Source: Methanobacterium sp. UBA8 (GTDB taxonomy: Archaea > Methanobacteriota > Methanobacteria > Methanobacteriales > Methanobacteriaceae). From it: 25,715 bases of DNA. The notes beneath the pieces were generated by a model. The model had not been told where the DNA came from, made no database searches, and saw only the letters and a program-made list of their open reading frames with translations. The stretch is from assembly GCA_002509665.1 (NCBI GenBank), contig DADN01000273.1, positions 6,499 through 32,213 of the forward strand, given 5' to 3'. The translations under genes were made by a program, and so were the position numbers. Positions 6,968 to 14,486 of this stretch are shown in pieces. Each line of letters opens with the position of its first letter. Position 1 is the first letter of the stretch.

Positions 6968-8035
6968 TCAAGCTTGAGCTTTTGAACTTGCCTTTTTTTC
7001 TTTATAGATTTTGCCGTAGTAAAACGTTGTAAGGGCTCCAATAGATGTTGGAATAACATAACTTACCACACGATCTAACAAAGATACTGCAAGGACTATA
7101 TCTGGAGAGACACCTACCGGCAGGAAAAGAGCAATCATCACAGCCTCACGAATACCAAGAGATCCAGGTATATTCGGGATTATAGAAACTACAAATGCAA
7201 CGGTATAAATAATTACCACCGGTAAAATTGGAGGATGGTAACCTACAGCCACGAATGTTAAATAAAAACGTAAACTATCTATTCCCCACATTAAAAAAGA
7301 GATTAAAATACCTACAACAAACATCTTACGATCTTTAAGTACTCCTTGAAAGCCAGTAGTGAAGCTTTCGATATATCCTATCAGTTTATCGTGGACATTG
7401 CTAAAAGGTGTTTCTTTGGAGGTTAACCTTTTTGCAAGGGGATATACACGCTTCGCAATAGAAATAGCTAATCTTGTAGCAACCTCCTTTTTATAGCCGA
7501 CATATATCATAAGTCCAAAGATAACTATAACCATTATAATCATGATGATGATGATTAAACTAAGCCAGAATCCGGCATCCAATGTGAATATCAGATATAT
7601 AGTGAGCATAGAGACCAGCACAAATGGGAAAAATTCAAAAACCCTATCTGCAGTGGTAGATGCAAGTCCCGTTTCAAAAGGGATACCTTCAAACTTATCA
7701 AGAAGATATGCACGTAACGGTTCCCCACCAGCTGCACCAGGAGTAACATTATTCCCAAAAATGCTGGAAAACAGCATCAAAACTATCTGTTTAAATCTAG
7801 GTGCCTTATGGAGAATATCTAAAATAAATTTCCACCTTACAGCCCACATAAGAATCATAACAAGTTCTAAAACCAGTGTAAACAACATTATTGTTAAATC
7901 AGTGTGATCTAAAACACTTAAAATTTCATTTAAGCCTATAAAGAAAGATGCTAAAAATATAATGAACAAACCCGCTGCAAACGATAGAGTAATTTCCAGT
8001 TTATGATCCTTTATAAATTCTGTGGTGTTCTGCAT
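6968..8035 (-). CDS. Flippase-like integral membrane protein (UPF0104 / LPG-synthase TM family)
   Basis: A 355-aa protein with about eight to nine hydrophobic helices, starting at residues 15-33. It carries the family hallmark SIFGNNVTPGAAGGEPLRAYLL (about residues 91-112) and a second conserved loop NIPGSLGIREA near 293-303. Such proteins (DUF2079-unrelated, lysylphosphatidylglycerol synthase transmembrane-like) occur in many archaea. One archaeal relative, AglD, acts in lipid-linked glycosylation. Substrate here is unknown. The ATG at 8035 follows an SD AGGGAT. A lysine-rich tail ends the protein. It is transcribed alone from a TATA box about 80 nt upstream. Confidence 0.85.
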   Translation of the reverse strand: MQNTTEFIKDHKLEITLSFAAGLFIIFLASFFIGLNEILSVLDHTDLTIMLFTLVLELVMILMWAVRWKFILDILHKAPRFKQIVLMLFSSIFGNNVTPGAAGGEPLRAYLLDKFEGIPFETGLASTTADRVFEFFPFVLVSMLTIYLIFTLDAGFWLSLIIIIMIIMVIVIFGLMIYVGYKKEVATRLAISIAKRVYPLAKRLTSKETPFSNVHDKLIGYIESFTTGFQGVLKDRKMFVVGILISFLMWGIDSLRFYLTFVAVGYHPPILPVVIIYTVAFVVSIIPNIPGSLGIREAVMIALFLPVGVSPDIVLAVSLLDRVVSYVIPTSIGALTTFYYGKIYKEKKASSKAQA

Positions 8036-8111
8036 ATTAAATCCCTGTAAAACTAGTATTATACTTATAAATTAGTACCCTAAAACATCTTCATAAATTA
8101 TGTGAATATAA

Positions 8112-8124
8112 CCTTATATAAAGG
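8112..8124 (-). promoter_or_regulatory. Promoter of the flippase-like gene
   Basis: CCTTTATATAAGG on the minus strand, preceded by GAAAAA. The core AACCTTTATATA is shared with the gar1-tfb promoter. The start would be near 8090, with a leader of about 55 nt. The box is nearly palindromic and could be read from either strand, but no gene faces the other way. Confidence 0.55.
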
Positions 8125-8179
8125 TTTTTCAAGCAGGAAATTAATTAGTATTATGTTTATAAAATAAAAACAAAATGTA

Positions 8180-8202
8180 GGATTAAATATTTAATTTAAT
8201 CC
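8180..8202 (-). terminator. Stop-codon hairpin of rraA-like gene
   Basis: GGATTAAA (8180-8187) and TTTAATCC (8195-8202) pair perfectly around a 7-nt loop that holds the TAA stop (8191-8193, minus strand). On the minus strand T-rich sequence (TTTTGTTTTTATTTT) follows. Confidence 0.65.
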
Positions 8203-8856
8203 AAGTATATCTGAAAAAGAATATCCTTTTTCAATTTTTGAGATGATTTGAGCCTCATTTCTTTTAATGCGTAATGTTTCCTCTATAACATCATTTAAAT
8301 GCTCATCGGGCACAACTACTACTCCACATTCATCCCCTATAATTAAATCATTAGGATTAACAGTTACATCTCCACATGTTACTGGAATATTAACTTTACC
8401 TTCTGCTTTTGAGGTTCCGGCATTAGGAACAATAGTCTTTGAGAATACTGGATATTTTAATTTTTTAACTGCTCCAACATCCCTTACAGCCCCATCGATT
8501 ACCGTACTTATTATCCCTCTTTCTTGTGCTGTTTTTGAGGCTAGTTCACCCCATACGGCATTATCATCACCTTCAACCTGAATGACAAGAACTTCTCCTT
8601 CTTTAGCCGTTTCAATAGCTTTAATACTTGTACCCCAGTCGTCAGCCATTGTACTTGCAGTTACTGCTCTTCCAATGATGGTCTTATCAAATAATGGCTT
8701 AATTCCGGAAAGCACTCCCTGACTACCAGTTACTTTGTTTAAAGCATCTGAAACCTGGGATGTATTAAGATCCAAGCGTGCTAATTTAGAATCAGAAAAT
8801 TTTGGTGAAAATAATTCTAAGATGCTTTCAGGTGAAAGCTTCTTCTTATTTTTCAT
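8191..8856 (-). CDS. RraA-family protein
   Basis: A 221-aa protein of the RraA/dimethylmenaquinone-methyltransferase-like fold. Seen: VSDALNKV near the N-terminus, WGELASKTAQERGIISTVIDGAVRDV (about residues 92-117) with the conserved G...DG..RD residues, and the C-terminal NPNDLIIGDECGVVVVPDEHL. Bacterial RraA inhibits RNase E; other members are HMG/CHA aldolases or oxaloacetate decarboxylases that use the same Asp/Arg pocket. Which applies here cannot be decided; RNase E inhibition is unlikely in an archaeon. The old methyltransferase label for this family should not be used. The gene starts six bases after the DUF211 stop, so the two form an operon. Confidence 0.85.
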   Translation of the reverse strand: MKNKKKLSPESILELFSPKFSDSKLARLDLNTSQVSDALNKVTGSQGVLSGIKPLFDKTIIGRAVTASTMADDWGTSIKAIETAKEGEVLVIQVEGDDNAVWGELASKTAQERGIISTVIDGAVRDVGAVKKLKYPVFSKTIVPNAGTSKAEGKVNIPVTCGDVTVNPNDLIIGDECGVVVVPDEHLNDVIEETLRIKRNEAQIISKIEKGYSFSDILGLN

Positions 8857-8862
8857 ATAAAA

Positions 8863-9153
8863 TCAGTCCTGAGGTGTTGTAACTTCTTCAACAAGTTTTT
8901 TACCTGCAACAACCTCGTCAACACTGTGAATTGAACCACCGTACTGCTTAATTGCTTCACTTATTTGTTCAAAATTTAAATCATTTCCCTGCATTGTTAC
9001 TTTAACATTCTCTGTTTCTTTATCTATTTCCATTAAAGTAACGTTTACACCATCTACTCCTTCTATTTCACTTAAATATTTTGCAAAATAGGGTATATTT
9101 GGTTCATGAGGTTTTAGTATATCTAAAACAATCCTTATTAGGCCTTTTGCCAA
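8863..9153 (-). CDS. DUF211 domain protein
   Basis: A 96-aa protein of the archaeal DUF211 type: an N-terminal IRIVLDILKPHEPNI, then a ferredoxin-like beta-alpha-beta pattern with GVDGVNVTLMEIDKETENVKVTMQG, and SIHSVDEVVAGK near the C-terminus. Function is unknown; the fold suggests a small regulatory or ligand-binding protein. I place the start at TTG 9151-9153, eight bases after an SD GGAGG (9162-9166), giving MAKGLIRIV. The TTG at 9166-9168 overlaps that SD and is rejected. It is the first gene of the pair with rraA, under a promoter ringed by an 11-bp inverted repeat. Confidence 0.85.
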   Translation of the reverse strand: MAKGLIRIVLDILKPHEPNIPYFAKYLSEIEGVDGVNVTLMEIDKETENVKVTMQGNDLNFEQISEAIKQYGGSIHSVDEVVAGKKLVEEVTTPQD

Positions 9154-9204
9154 TTTAATATCCTCCAATTTTGGTAGTTATTAACTCATATTTCTACAAT
9201 ATCA

Positions 9205-9238
9205 TTTAAAACTTTACATTATATATCAAAGTTTTAAA
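9205..9238. promoter_or_regulatory. Operator-like 11-bp inverted repeat around the DUF211-rraA TATA box
   Basis: TTTAAAACTTT (9205-9215) and AAAGTTTTAAA (9228-9238) are perfect 11-bp arms. The 12-nt spacer contains the TATA box of the operon, read GATATATAATG on the minus strand (9219-9229). A bound dimer would block TBP, so repression is the natural reading. The leader to the TTG start would be about 45 nt. Confidence 0.6.
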
Positions 9239-9381
9239 CGAAAAACTATATTATTTACAAAATTCTGATTTAAATAGTCTACTAACCCCCATTTGATACA
9301 AATTAGAAGTTAAACTTAATAATAAAATGTATTAAATGATTTAAAAATTTATAATTAATACTTGTTTTGAATGTTCAATTA

Positions 9382-9390
9382 TTTATATAA
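9382..9390 (+). promoter_or_regulatory. Promoter of the UPF0292 gene
   Basis: TTTATATAA, a consensus archaeal TATA box, about 60 bases before the ATG at 9446. It implies a start near 9410 and a leader of about 35 nt. Confidence 0.6.
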
Positions 9391-9445
9391 GATAGACTAT
9401 ATAATCTCATAGATACTATTTAGACATTTCATAAAAGGGCTTACC

Positions 9446-9853
9446 ATGAGTTTTAGAAGATTATCTCGCATTGTTGAAGAGCTATCATCCTGCGTAGAAC
9501 AAGGAATGCCAATTCTTATCGAGGGTAAGAAAGACGAAGAGGCTTTAAGAGAGTTAGGTATTAATGGTAATATCATCAAAGTTTCAGGTTCTGGTCTTAA
9601 ACTCTTTGAAGTTGCAGAAATAGCCACCAAGACATCTTCAAAAGTCATTATACTGACAGATTTTGATAAAAAGGGAGATATACTTGCAAAAAAACTGTCA
9701 GAAGATATACAGAGCCTTGGCTCTCATCCTGATCTTAATATTAGAAAAAATATTATAAAAATCACGCGAAGATATATTAAAGATATAGAAAGTCTTCCAA
9801 AACATATGAAACAATTAGAATTAGAAATAAATCCTTATGGTAATTACCTATAA
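9446..9853 (+). CDS. TOPRIM-domain protein, UPF0292 type
   Basis: A 135-aa stand-alone TOPRIM protein. Seen: the catalytic-type glutamate in [12 protein letters not shown] (E26) and the DxD acidic pair in ILTDFDKKG (D72, D74), the full metal-binding set of TOPRIM nucleases and primases. The family is archaeal and resembles the RNase M5 type; its substrate is not established. A G-rich AAAGGGC before the ATG serves as a weak SD. The gene lies 100 nt before dnaG, which is itself a TOPRIM protein and an exosome partner, so an RNA-processing role is plausible inference. A GC-rich hairpin separates the two. Confidence 0.85.
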   Translation: MSFRRLSRIVEELSSCVEQGMPILIEGKKDEEALRELGINGNIIKVSGSGLKLFEVAEIATKTSSKVIILTDFDKKGDILAKKLSEDIQSLGSHPDLNIRKNIIKITRRYIKDIESLPKHMKQLELEINPYGNYL

Positions 9854-9864
9854 TTATTATCAAG

Positions 9865-9892
9865 GGGATTTCCGCCAAAAGATGGAAAGCCC
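9865..9892 (+). promoter_or_regulatory. GC-rich hairpin between UPF0292 gene and dnaG
   Basis: GGG-A-TTTCC (9865-9873) pairs with GGAAA-G-CCC (9884-9892): eight pairs with one A/G mismatch and a 10-nt loop. It is the only GC-rich island in an otherwise AT-rich 100-nt gap. No poly-T follows. It could end the upstream message, shape the dnaG leader, or be a processing site. Confidence 0.4.
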
Positions 9893-9953
9893 ACCCTAAT
9901 GATCTTAATCAATTCAAATGTATCTATAATTATAATAATAAAGGAGGCCCATT

Positions 9954-11114
9954 ATGGGAAAAGGAGAAGAAATAAGTACAACTAAATACCTCATTCACGC
10001 TCAAATTAACGCTAACGGAATTGTAGAAAAGCCAGATGTCGTCGGTGCGATCTTTGGACAGACAGAAGGGCTTTTAAGCAATGATCTTGATTTAAGAGAA
10101 TTACAAAAAACAGGACGTATAGGGAGAATTAAAGTCAACATCAACTCAAGGGGAGGACGCTCCAAAGGAGAAATTGTAATCCCATCAAGCCTTGATAGAG
10201 TTGAAACTGCAATCCTCGCAGCATCACTCGAAACCATTAATCGGGTAGGACCTTGCGAAGCTTACATACAGGTTTCTAAAGTTGAAGATGTAAGGGCTGT
10301 TAAAAGAAGGAAAGTTGTTGACAGAGCAAAAGAATTATACAAAGGCATGATGGAAGAAGTGACCCCTGAAAGCCTTAAAATGATAGAAGAAGTAAAAGAA
10401 GCCATGAGAATTCATGAAATAACTGAATTTGGTGATGAAAGGCTTCCTGCAGGTCCTAATGTTTCCACTTCAGACGCTATCCTTGTAGTTGAAGGAAGAG
10501 CAGATGTCTTAAATCTCCTCAAATATGGAGTAAAAAATGCAATAGCAGTAGAAGGCGTAAGTGTACCTAAAACTGTTGCAGAATTAACTAAAAATAAAAC
10601 TGTAACTGCATTTGTCGATGGAGACAGAGGCGGAGAACTTATACTAAAAGAATTATTACAGGTCGGTGAAGTAGATTACGTCACCAGAGCTCCAAGAGGA
10701 AAAGAAGTTGAAGACCTGGAAAAAGAAGAAGTAATGGTAGCTCTAAGGGACAAAGTACCTGTTGAACAGATGTATCATGATCTTGGAGTTAAAGTTGAAA
10801 AAATAGAAGAAACAGAAAAAGAGAAAGCTGAAGATAAAATTACTGTTCTTCGAAATGTTTTAAAAGACTTAGAGGGCTCAGGTAATGCAGAGATCTTCGA
10901 TGATGCTTTAAACATCTTAAAAGAAGTTAAAGTTGAAAATCTCTATGATGAACTTAAAAACATCGAAAATAACACTTATGCAGTAGTATTCGACGGTGTT
11001 ATAAGTCAAAGATTAATAGACATCGCCAAAGAAAAAGGACTTAAACATATCGTAGCGGTCAGAATGAGCGATGTAGTTAAAAAACCAAGTCCAATTAAAA
11101 TTATAACAAGATAA
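9954..11114 (+). CDS. dnaG: Archaeal DnaG (TOPRIM primase-like, exosome-associated)
   Basis: A 386-aa archaeal DnaG. Order: an N-terminal archaeal-specific domain (IGRIKVNINSRGGRSKGEI, about 56-74), then a TOPRIM domain with the glutamate E180 in ILVVEGRADV and DGDRGG at 222-227. A charged helical region and a C-terminal domain ending KPSPIKIITR follow. No zinc-binding or helicase-interaction domain of bacterial DnaG is present, as is normal in archaea. Archaeal DnaG is a core subunit of the RNA exosome, where it binds poly(A)-rich RNA, and in some species shows primase activity. A strong SD AGGAGG (9942-9947) precedes the ATG. A clear hairpin follows the stop. Confidence 0.96.
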   Translation: MGKGEEISTTKYLIHAQINANGIVEKPDVVGAIFGQTEGLLSNDLDLRELQKTGRIGRIKVNINSRGGRSKGEIVIPSSLDRVETAILAASLETINRVGPCEAYIQVSKVEDVRAVKRRKVVDRAKELYKGMMEEVTPESLKMIEEVKEAMRIHEITEFGDERLPAGPNVSTSDAILVVEGRADVLNLLKYGVKNAIAVEGVSVPKTVAELTKNKTVTAFVDGDRGGELILKELLQVGEVDYVTRAPRGKEVEDLEKEEVMVALRDKVPVEQMYHDLGVKVEKIEETEKEKAEDKITVLRNVLKDLEGSGNAEIFDDALNILKEVKVENLYDELKNIENNTYAVVFDGVISQRLIDIAKEKGLKHIVAVRMSDVVKKPSPIKIITR

Positions 11115-11123
11115 TTTTTTTAA

Positions 11124-11150
11124 TCTCCACTTTCGGGTGGAGACCCTTTT
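11124..11150 (+). terminator. Terminator hairpin after dnaG
   Basis: TCTCCAC (11124-11130) pairs perfectly with GTGGAGA (11137-11143) around TTTCGG, starting nine bases after the stop. CCCTTTTATTT follows, and a T7 tract precedes it. Confidence 0.7.
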
Positions 11151-11234
11151 ATTTAATTAATTCATAAATTTAAACACTGGTTGGGATAGTTATTTAATTA
11201 ACATCCCCAAATCAACATTCCAGGGGTATTTATT

Positions 11235-12746
11235 ATGTATGTTAACATGAAAAAAGAGTTTTTAGAAGATATAGAAACTACAAAAGACATTTTAATACCA
11301 AAAGACCCCTTAAATAGAGTTATTGGGCATGACGATATTATAAAATTTGTAAAAATAGCTGCAAAACAGCGGAGAAACCTGCTGCTTGTTGGACCTCCAG
11401 GAATTGGAAAATCATTACTAGCCCAGGCAATTTCTTTTCATTTAACCAAACCTAATGAAGAAATAACCGTTGTACACAACCCCGAAAGACCTGAAAGGCC
11501 TTTTGTTGAACTCAAAACACGTAAAGAACGGGAAAATGAAAGAATAGATCTACAAAAAGCAGAAGGAGATATAGTAGATCCTGCTGAAGTTCCAGATGCA
11601 GTTGCAGAAAGATTAGGATTTAGATGTGTTCATTGTGGCAGTTTTAACAGTGCATATCAAAGTATATGCCCCGAATGTGGGGGAGACAAATTTTCACATA
11701 TCAATGCCCGACGAAAACACCTGGGTGATCTCCTCGGAATGTTTGAGATGAACAGCGGCCCTATAAGCATACCCCAAGATAGAGTTACAACAACCCGAGT
11801 TAAAAATGGAAAAGAGGAAGTTGTAATCTATGAAAGAATCGATGGGGACCAAATTAAGATACTTGACCAGCACGCCCTCGAAAAAAGGCGCGAACTTGTG
11901 GATGAAAAACCAAAAAATGTCATAGTTCCACTTAAAAGAAAATTATTCATCCAGGCAACTGGAGCAAGTGAAACCGAACTTTTAGGAGATGTCAGACACG
12001 ACCCTTATGGAGGACATCCAGATTTAGGAACACAACCCTATGAAAGAGTAGTACCTGGTGCAATCCATGAAGCACATGAAGGTGTTCTTTTTATAGATGA
12101 AATAGTTCATATTGCAAGATTACAGCGTTATATATTAAGCGCTATGCAGGACAAAGTATTCCCAATCATAGGAAGGAATCCCCAAAGTGCTGGAAGTTCA
12201 GTTAAAGTTGAAAATGTTCCATGTGACTTTATTTTTGTTGGAGCATGTAATATACGAGATATACAGTACATTCTACCGCCTTTACGTTCCAGAATACAGG
12301 GAGAGGGTTATGAAATCCTCATGAAAACAACGATGCCAGATACTGAAGAAAATGTTGCAAAACTTGCACAATTTGTAGCTCAAGAAATTGAAATGGACAG
12401 TAAAATACCTCATGCATCAAGAGGGGCTGTTAACATCTTAATTGATGAAGCAAGGAAAAGGGCAAATGTTATTGATGAGCAAAAAGATTCTCTAACCCTC
12501 AGATTAAGAGATCTCGGTGGTGTTGTTAAAATGGCAGGAGATATGGCTGTAATGGAGGGTGCAGATCTTATAATTGAAAAACATATGAACTTTGCCGTAA
12601 ATAACGCGATTTCAATCGAAGATCAAATAATCAAAAGGTATAACTCCTTTGAAAATGCCCTTCAAAAAGATCTGTCCAGTTCTCAGAGCATGGGAAATGG
12701 AAAAGGATACAGACCCAATGAAAGTGTGGACAGAAGTTATATGTAG
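11235..12746 (+). CDS. Lon-like AAA+ ATPase with zinc ribbon, no protease domain
   Basis: A 503-aa protein resembling the ATPase half of archaeal LonB. Seen: Walker A GPPGIGKS (53-60), an inserted zinc ribbon C131-x2-C134...C145-x2-C148 between Walker A and Walker B, Walker B VLFIDE (284-289), a sensor-type GACN (346-349) and an arginine-finger region LRSRIQ (350-355). LonB normally has two membrane helices in the insert and a C-terminal Ser-Lys peptidase. Here I see neither, and the protein ends in a polar tail after the helical lid. It may be an unfoldase or remodeller acting with separate partners, or a regulator; the annotation as a protease would be wrong. The ATG at 11235 follows AGGGGT; a second ATG at codon 5 is possible. 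Next downstream is a Xer recombinase. Confidence 0.82.
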   Translation: MYVNMKKEFLEDIETTKDILIPKDPLNRVIGHDDIIKFVKIAAKQRRNLLLVGPPGIGKSLLAQAISFHLTKPNEEITVVHNPERPERPFVELKTRKERENERIDLQKAEGDIVDPAEVPDAVAERLGFRCVHCGSFNSAYQSICPECGGDKFSHINARRKHLGDLLGMFEMNSGPISIPQDRVTTTRVKNGKEEVVIYERIDGDQIKILDQHALEKRRELVDEKPKNVIVPLKRKLFIQATGASETELLGDVRHDPYGGHPDLGTQPYERVVPGAIHEAHEGVLFIDEIVHIARLQRYILSAMQDKVFPIIGRNPQSAGSSVKVENVPCDFIFVGACNIRDIQYILPPLRSRIQGEGYEILMKTTMPDTEENVAKLAQFVAQEIEMDSKIPHASRGAVNILIDEARKRANVIDEQKDSLTLRLRDLGGVVKMAGDMAVMEGADLIIEKHMNFAVNNAISIEDQIIKRYNSFENALQKDLSSSQSMGNGKGYRPNESVDRSYM

Positions 12747-12829
12747 TAAAACTTATGTAGTATAACCCCTAAACCAGAATACGCTATTATTTAATTTCAA
12801 TTAAAAACAAACATGCTATAGCTGATACC

Positions 12830-13807
12830 ATGAATCAATATTCTAATCACATGAGAAGAAACGGGGGAGAAGTTGTTTCTGAAGCACACAGCTATGACAT
12901 GAAAAATTCTATTTTAGAAGAATATGATTTTCCCGAAATGATAGAAGATTATCTCATTGAACTGGAGATAAGGAATTATTCGAGAAATACCATTAAAACA
13001 TATAAATCAATAGTTATTAATTTTTATAATTTTTTACAGCTTGAAAAAAACCTCACTGATGAGCGAAGAGTTTTAAGGGCATTTAAAAAGTATATAACCC
13101 ACCTGAAACGTGATAAAAACGTTTCACAGAACTACATATACCTTGTAACAGTTGTGGTGAAAAAGTTCTTTGAGTTCGGCGGTATCCATATTTTAAATGA
13201 AATTAAAACACCTAAACGAACCAAATCACTCCCTAAACATTTAAATGAAGAGGAAGTACAAAACCTGATACACGCCTTTGATAAAGCAGAAAACTTGTCC
13301 AAACATGCCCAACTTAGAAATCTCAGAAATAAAGTTATTTTAGCTTTACTTTATTCATCAGGCCTTAGGGTTTCCGAACTGGTATATCTCCATACGGATA
13401 ATGTTGATCTAAGAGAAAGGACAATAAGAATTCGTGGAAAAGGAGAAAAAGACAGGATTGTGCTTTTTGATGATACAACAAAATTATTAATCGAAGAATA
13501 TATTGAAAAAAAAGATGATGACACCCCATTTCTCTTTGTAAACAGGTCGGGAAATCATTTAACTCCAAGATATATTCAGATGATGATTAAAGACCAGGCT
13601 AAAGCTGCAGGGATTAAGAAAAAAGTAACTCCCCACATTTTAAGGCATTCTTTTGCAACCCACCTTTTAAAGAATGGTGTTGATATCAGAGCTATTCAAC
13701 AACTTTTAGGGCATGCGAACCTGAGTACTACTCAGATTTACACCAGCGTGGATATGCACACACTTAAAAATGCTTATGATAAGGCCCGGTCTGTTTATGA
13801 GAATTAA
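12830..13807 (+). CDS. Xer-type tyrosine recombinase
   Basis: A 325-aa protein with an N-terminal SAM-like core-binding domain (about residues 35-125) and a C-terminal catalytic domain. The catalytic set is complete: R180 (SSGLRVSEL), K204 in the RGKGEKDR hairpin, H269 and R272 (HILRHSF), H295 (LLGHANL) and nucleophile Y304 (TQIYTSV). The compact length and core chromosomal surroundings fit XerA-like resolution of chromosome dimers better than a phage integrase. No excisionase, tRNA or direct repeat lies nearby. There is no good SD before the ATG at 12830. Later in-frame ATGs at codons 8 and 24 are alternatives, and the first 25 residues look non-conserved. A bulged hairpin follows the stop. 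Confidence 0.9.
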   Translation: MNQYSNHMRRNGGEVVSEAHSYDMKNSILEEYDFPEMIEDYLIELEIRNYSRNTIKTYKSIVINFYNFLQLEKNLTDERRVLRAFKKYITHLKRDKNVSQNYIYLVTVVVKKFFEFGGIHILNEIKTPKRTKSLPKHLNEEEVQNLIHAFDKAENLSKHAQLRNLRNKVILALLYSSGLRVSELVYLHTDNVDLRERTIRIRGKGEKDRIVLFDDTTKLLIEEYIEKKDDDTPFLFVNRSGNHLTPRYIQMMIKDQAKAAGIKKKVTPHILRHSFATHLLKNGVDIRAIQQLLGHANLSTTQIYTSVDMHTLKNAYDKARSVYEN

Positions 13808-13809
13808 AC

Positions 13810-13849
13810 TTCCTATTTTTAAAAATAAGGAATATACTAAAGCTTTTTT
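13810..13849 (+). terminator. Bulged hairpin and T6 after the recombinase gene
   Basis: TTCCTATTTTT (13810-13820) pairs with AAAAATAAGGAA (13821-13832) apart from one bulged A. T6 follows at about 13844-13849. It starts two bases after the stop. Confidence 0.6.
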
Positions 13850-13917
13850 GTTAAATAGATGCTGCAAATTTTCATATTTAATTAAATCTGATATTTCTTA
13901 AAAATTAAAATCATCGT

Positions 13918-13926
13918 AAAATATAT
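13918..13926 (+). promoter_or_regulatory. TATA box of the WYL-like gene
   Basis: AAAATATAT is centred about 30 bases before the ATG at 13952. The mRNA would then be almost leaderless, which agrees with the lack of an SD. Confidence 0.45.
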
Positions 13927-13951
13927 GATTTTTACAAGATATAATAAAAAT

Positions 13952-14257
13952 ATGGAAAATAATATTAAAAAAGTGATCTGTTCTGCAATACAGTCCAAAA
14001 AAATGATCCAATTCAACTACGAAGACAGCACCCGCATAGCTGAACCATACTGTTATGGGCAAAGTAAGACAGGTAACGAAGTTTTAAGAGCTTTTCAAGT
14101 TAAAGGGCATAGCAAATCTGGCAATCCAGTTGGCTGGAAACTATTCAGGGCTTCTAAAATGGAAAATATAATGATTACTAACGAATATTTTGCAATTGGA
14201 CATTATTACAGTAAAGAACCTGTTATTAAAAATTCATACTGCTGCATTAAGTTGTAG
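13952..14257 (+). CDS. Small WYL-like domain protein
   Basis: A 101-aa protein. The segment MIQFNYEDSTRIAEPYCYG followed by EVLRAFQVKGHS...GWKLFRASKM resembles the beta-rich ligand-binding WYL domain, here without any DNA-binding domain. In related small proteins the order is the same and function is unknown. I start at ATG 13952, not at the ATG at 13925. The earlier one lies inside the TATA box, and only the later one gives a conserved-looking N-terminus (MENNIKKVICSAI). No SD is present. It is a single gene between the recombinase and an MFS transporter. The C-terminus (YCCIKL) has an unusual cysteine pair. Confidence 0.7.
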   Translation: MENNIKKVICSAIQSKKMIQFNYEDSTRIAEPYCYGQSKTGNEVLRAFQVKGHSKSGNPVGWKLFRASKMENIMITNEYFAIGHYYSKEPVIKNSYCCIKL

Positions 14258-14453
14258 AATTGTTATATAAATCCTAAATCATTAATTCTTAAAGCATGTA
14301 TATTAAATTAATGTAATATTTATCTTTGAACATGCAACCCCTAAATACGACTTATTTTGATTAAATTTATGGTTTATTTTAATTGATAGAGCAGCTCTCA
14401 CTAATAACTTTTAATTTAATTTGATTGTGCACATTCTAAAAAAATTACTGATA

Positions 14454-14464
14454 TTTTTATAAAA
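14454..14464 (+). promoter_or_regulatory. Promoter of the MFS gene, leaderless type
   Basis: TTTTTATAAAA, with its centre about 27 bases before the ATG at 14487, the standard TATA-to-start distance. The message should begin at or within a base or two of the ATG; no SD is present. The rest of 14258-14453 shows no gene. Confidence 0.6.
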
Positions 14465-14486
14465 TAAACTGCAAAATAAACTACCA

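Noticed and set aside
7542..7907. 121-codon plus-strand frame inside the flippase-like gene
   Set aside because: Antisense to the conserved GNNVTPGAAGGEPLRAYLL region; starts with a run of Met codons from a low-complexity ATG repeat.
8191..8856. Annotation of the RraA-like protein as a menaquinone methyltransferase
   Set aside because: The fold has no SAM-binding motif; that label is a known family misannotation.
12830..13807. Recombinase as part of an integrated element
   Set aside because: The neighbours are core archaeal genes; no tRNA, attachment repeats, excisionase or phage genes were seen. A chromosomal Xer role fits better.
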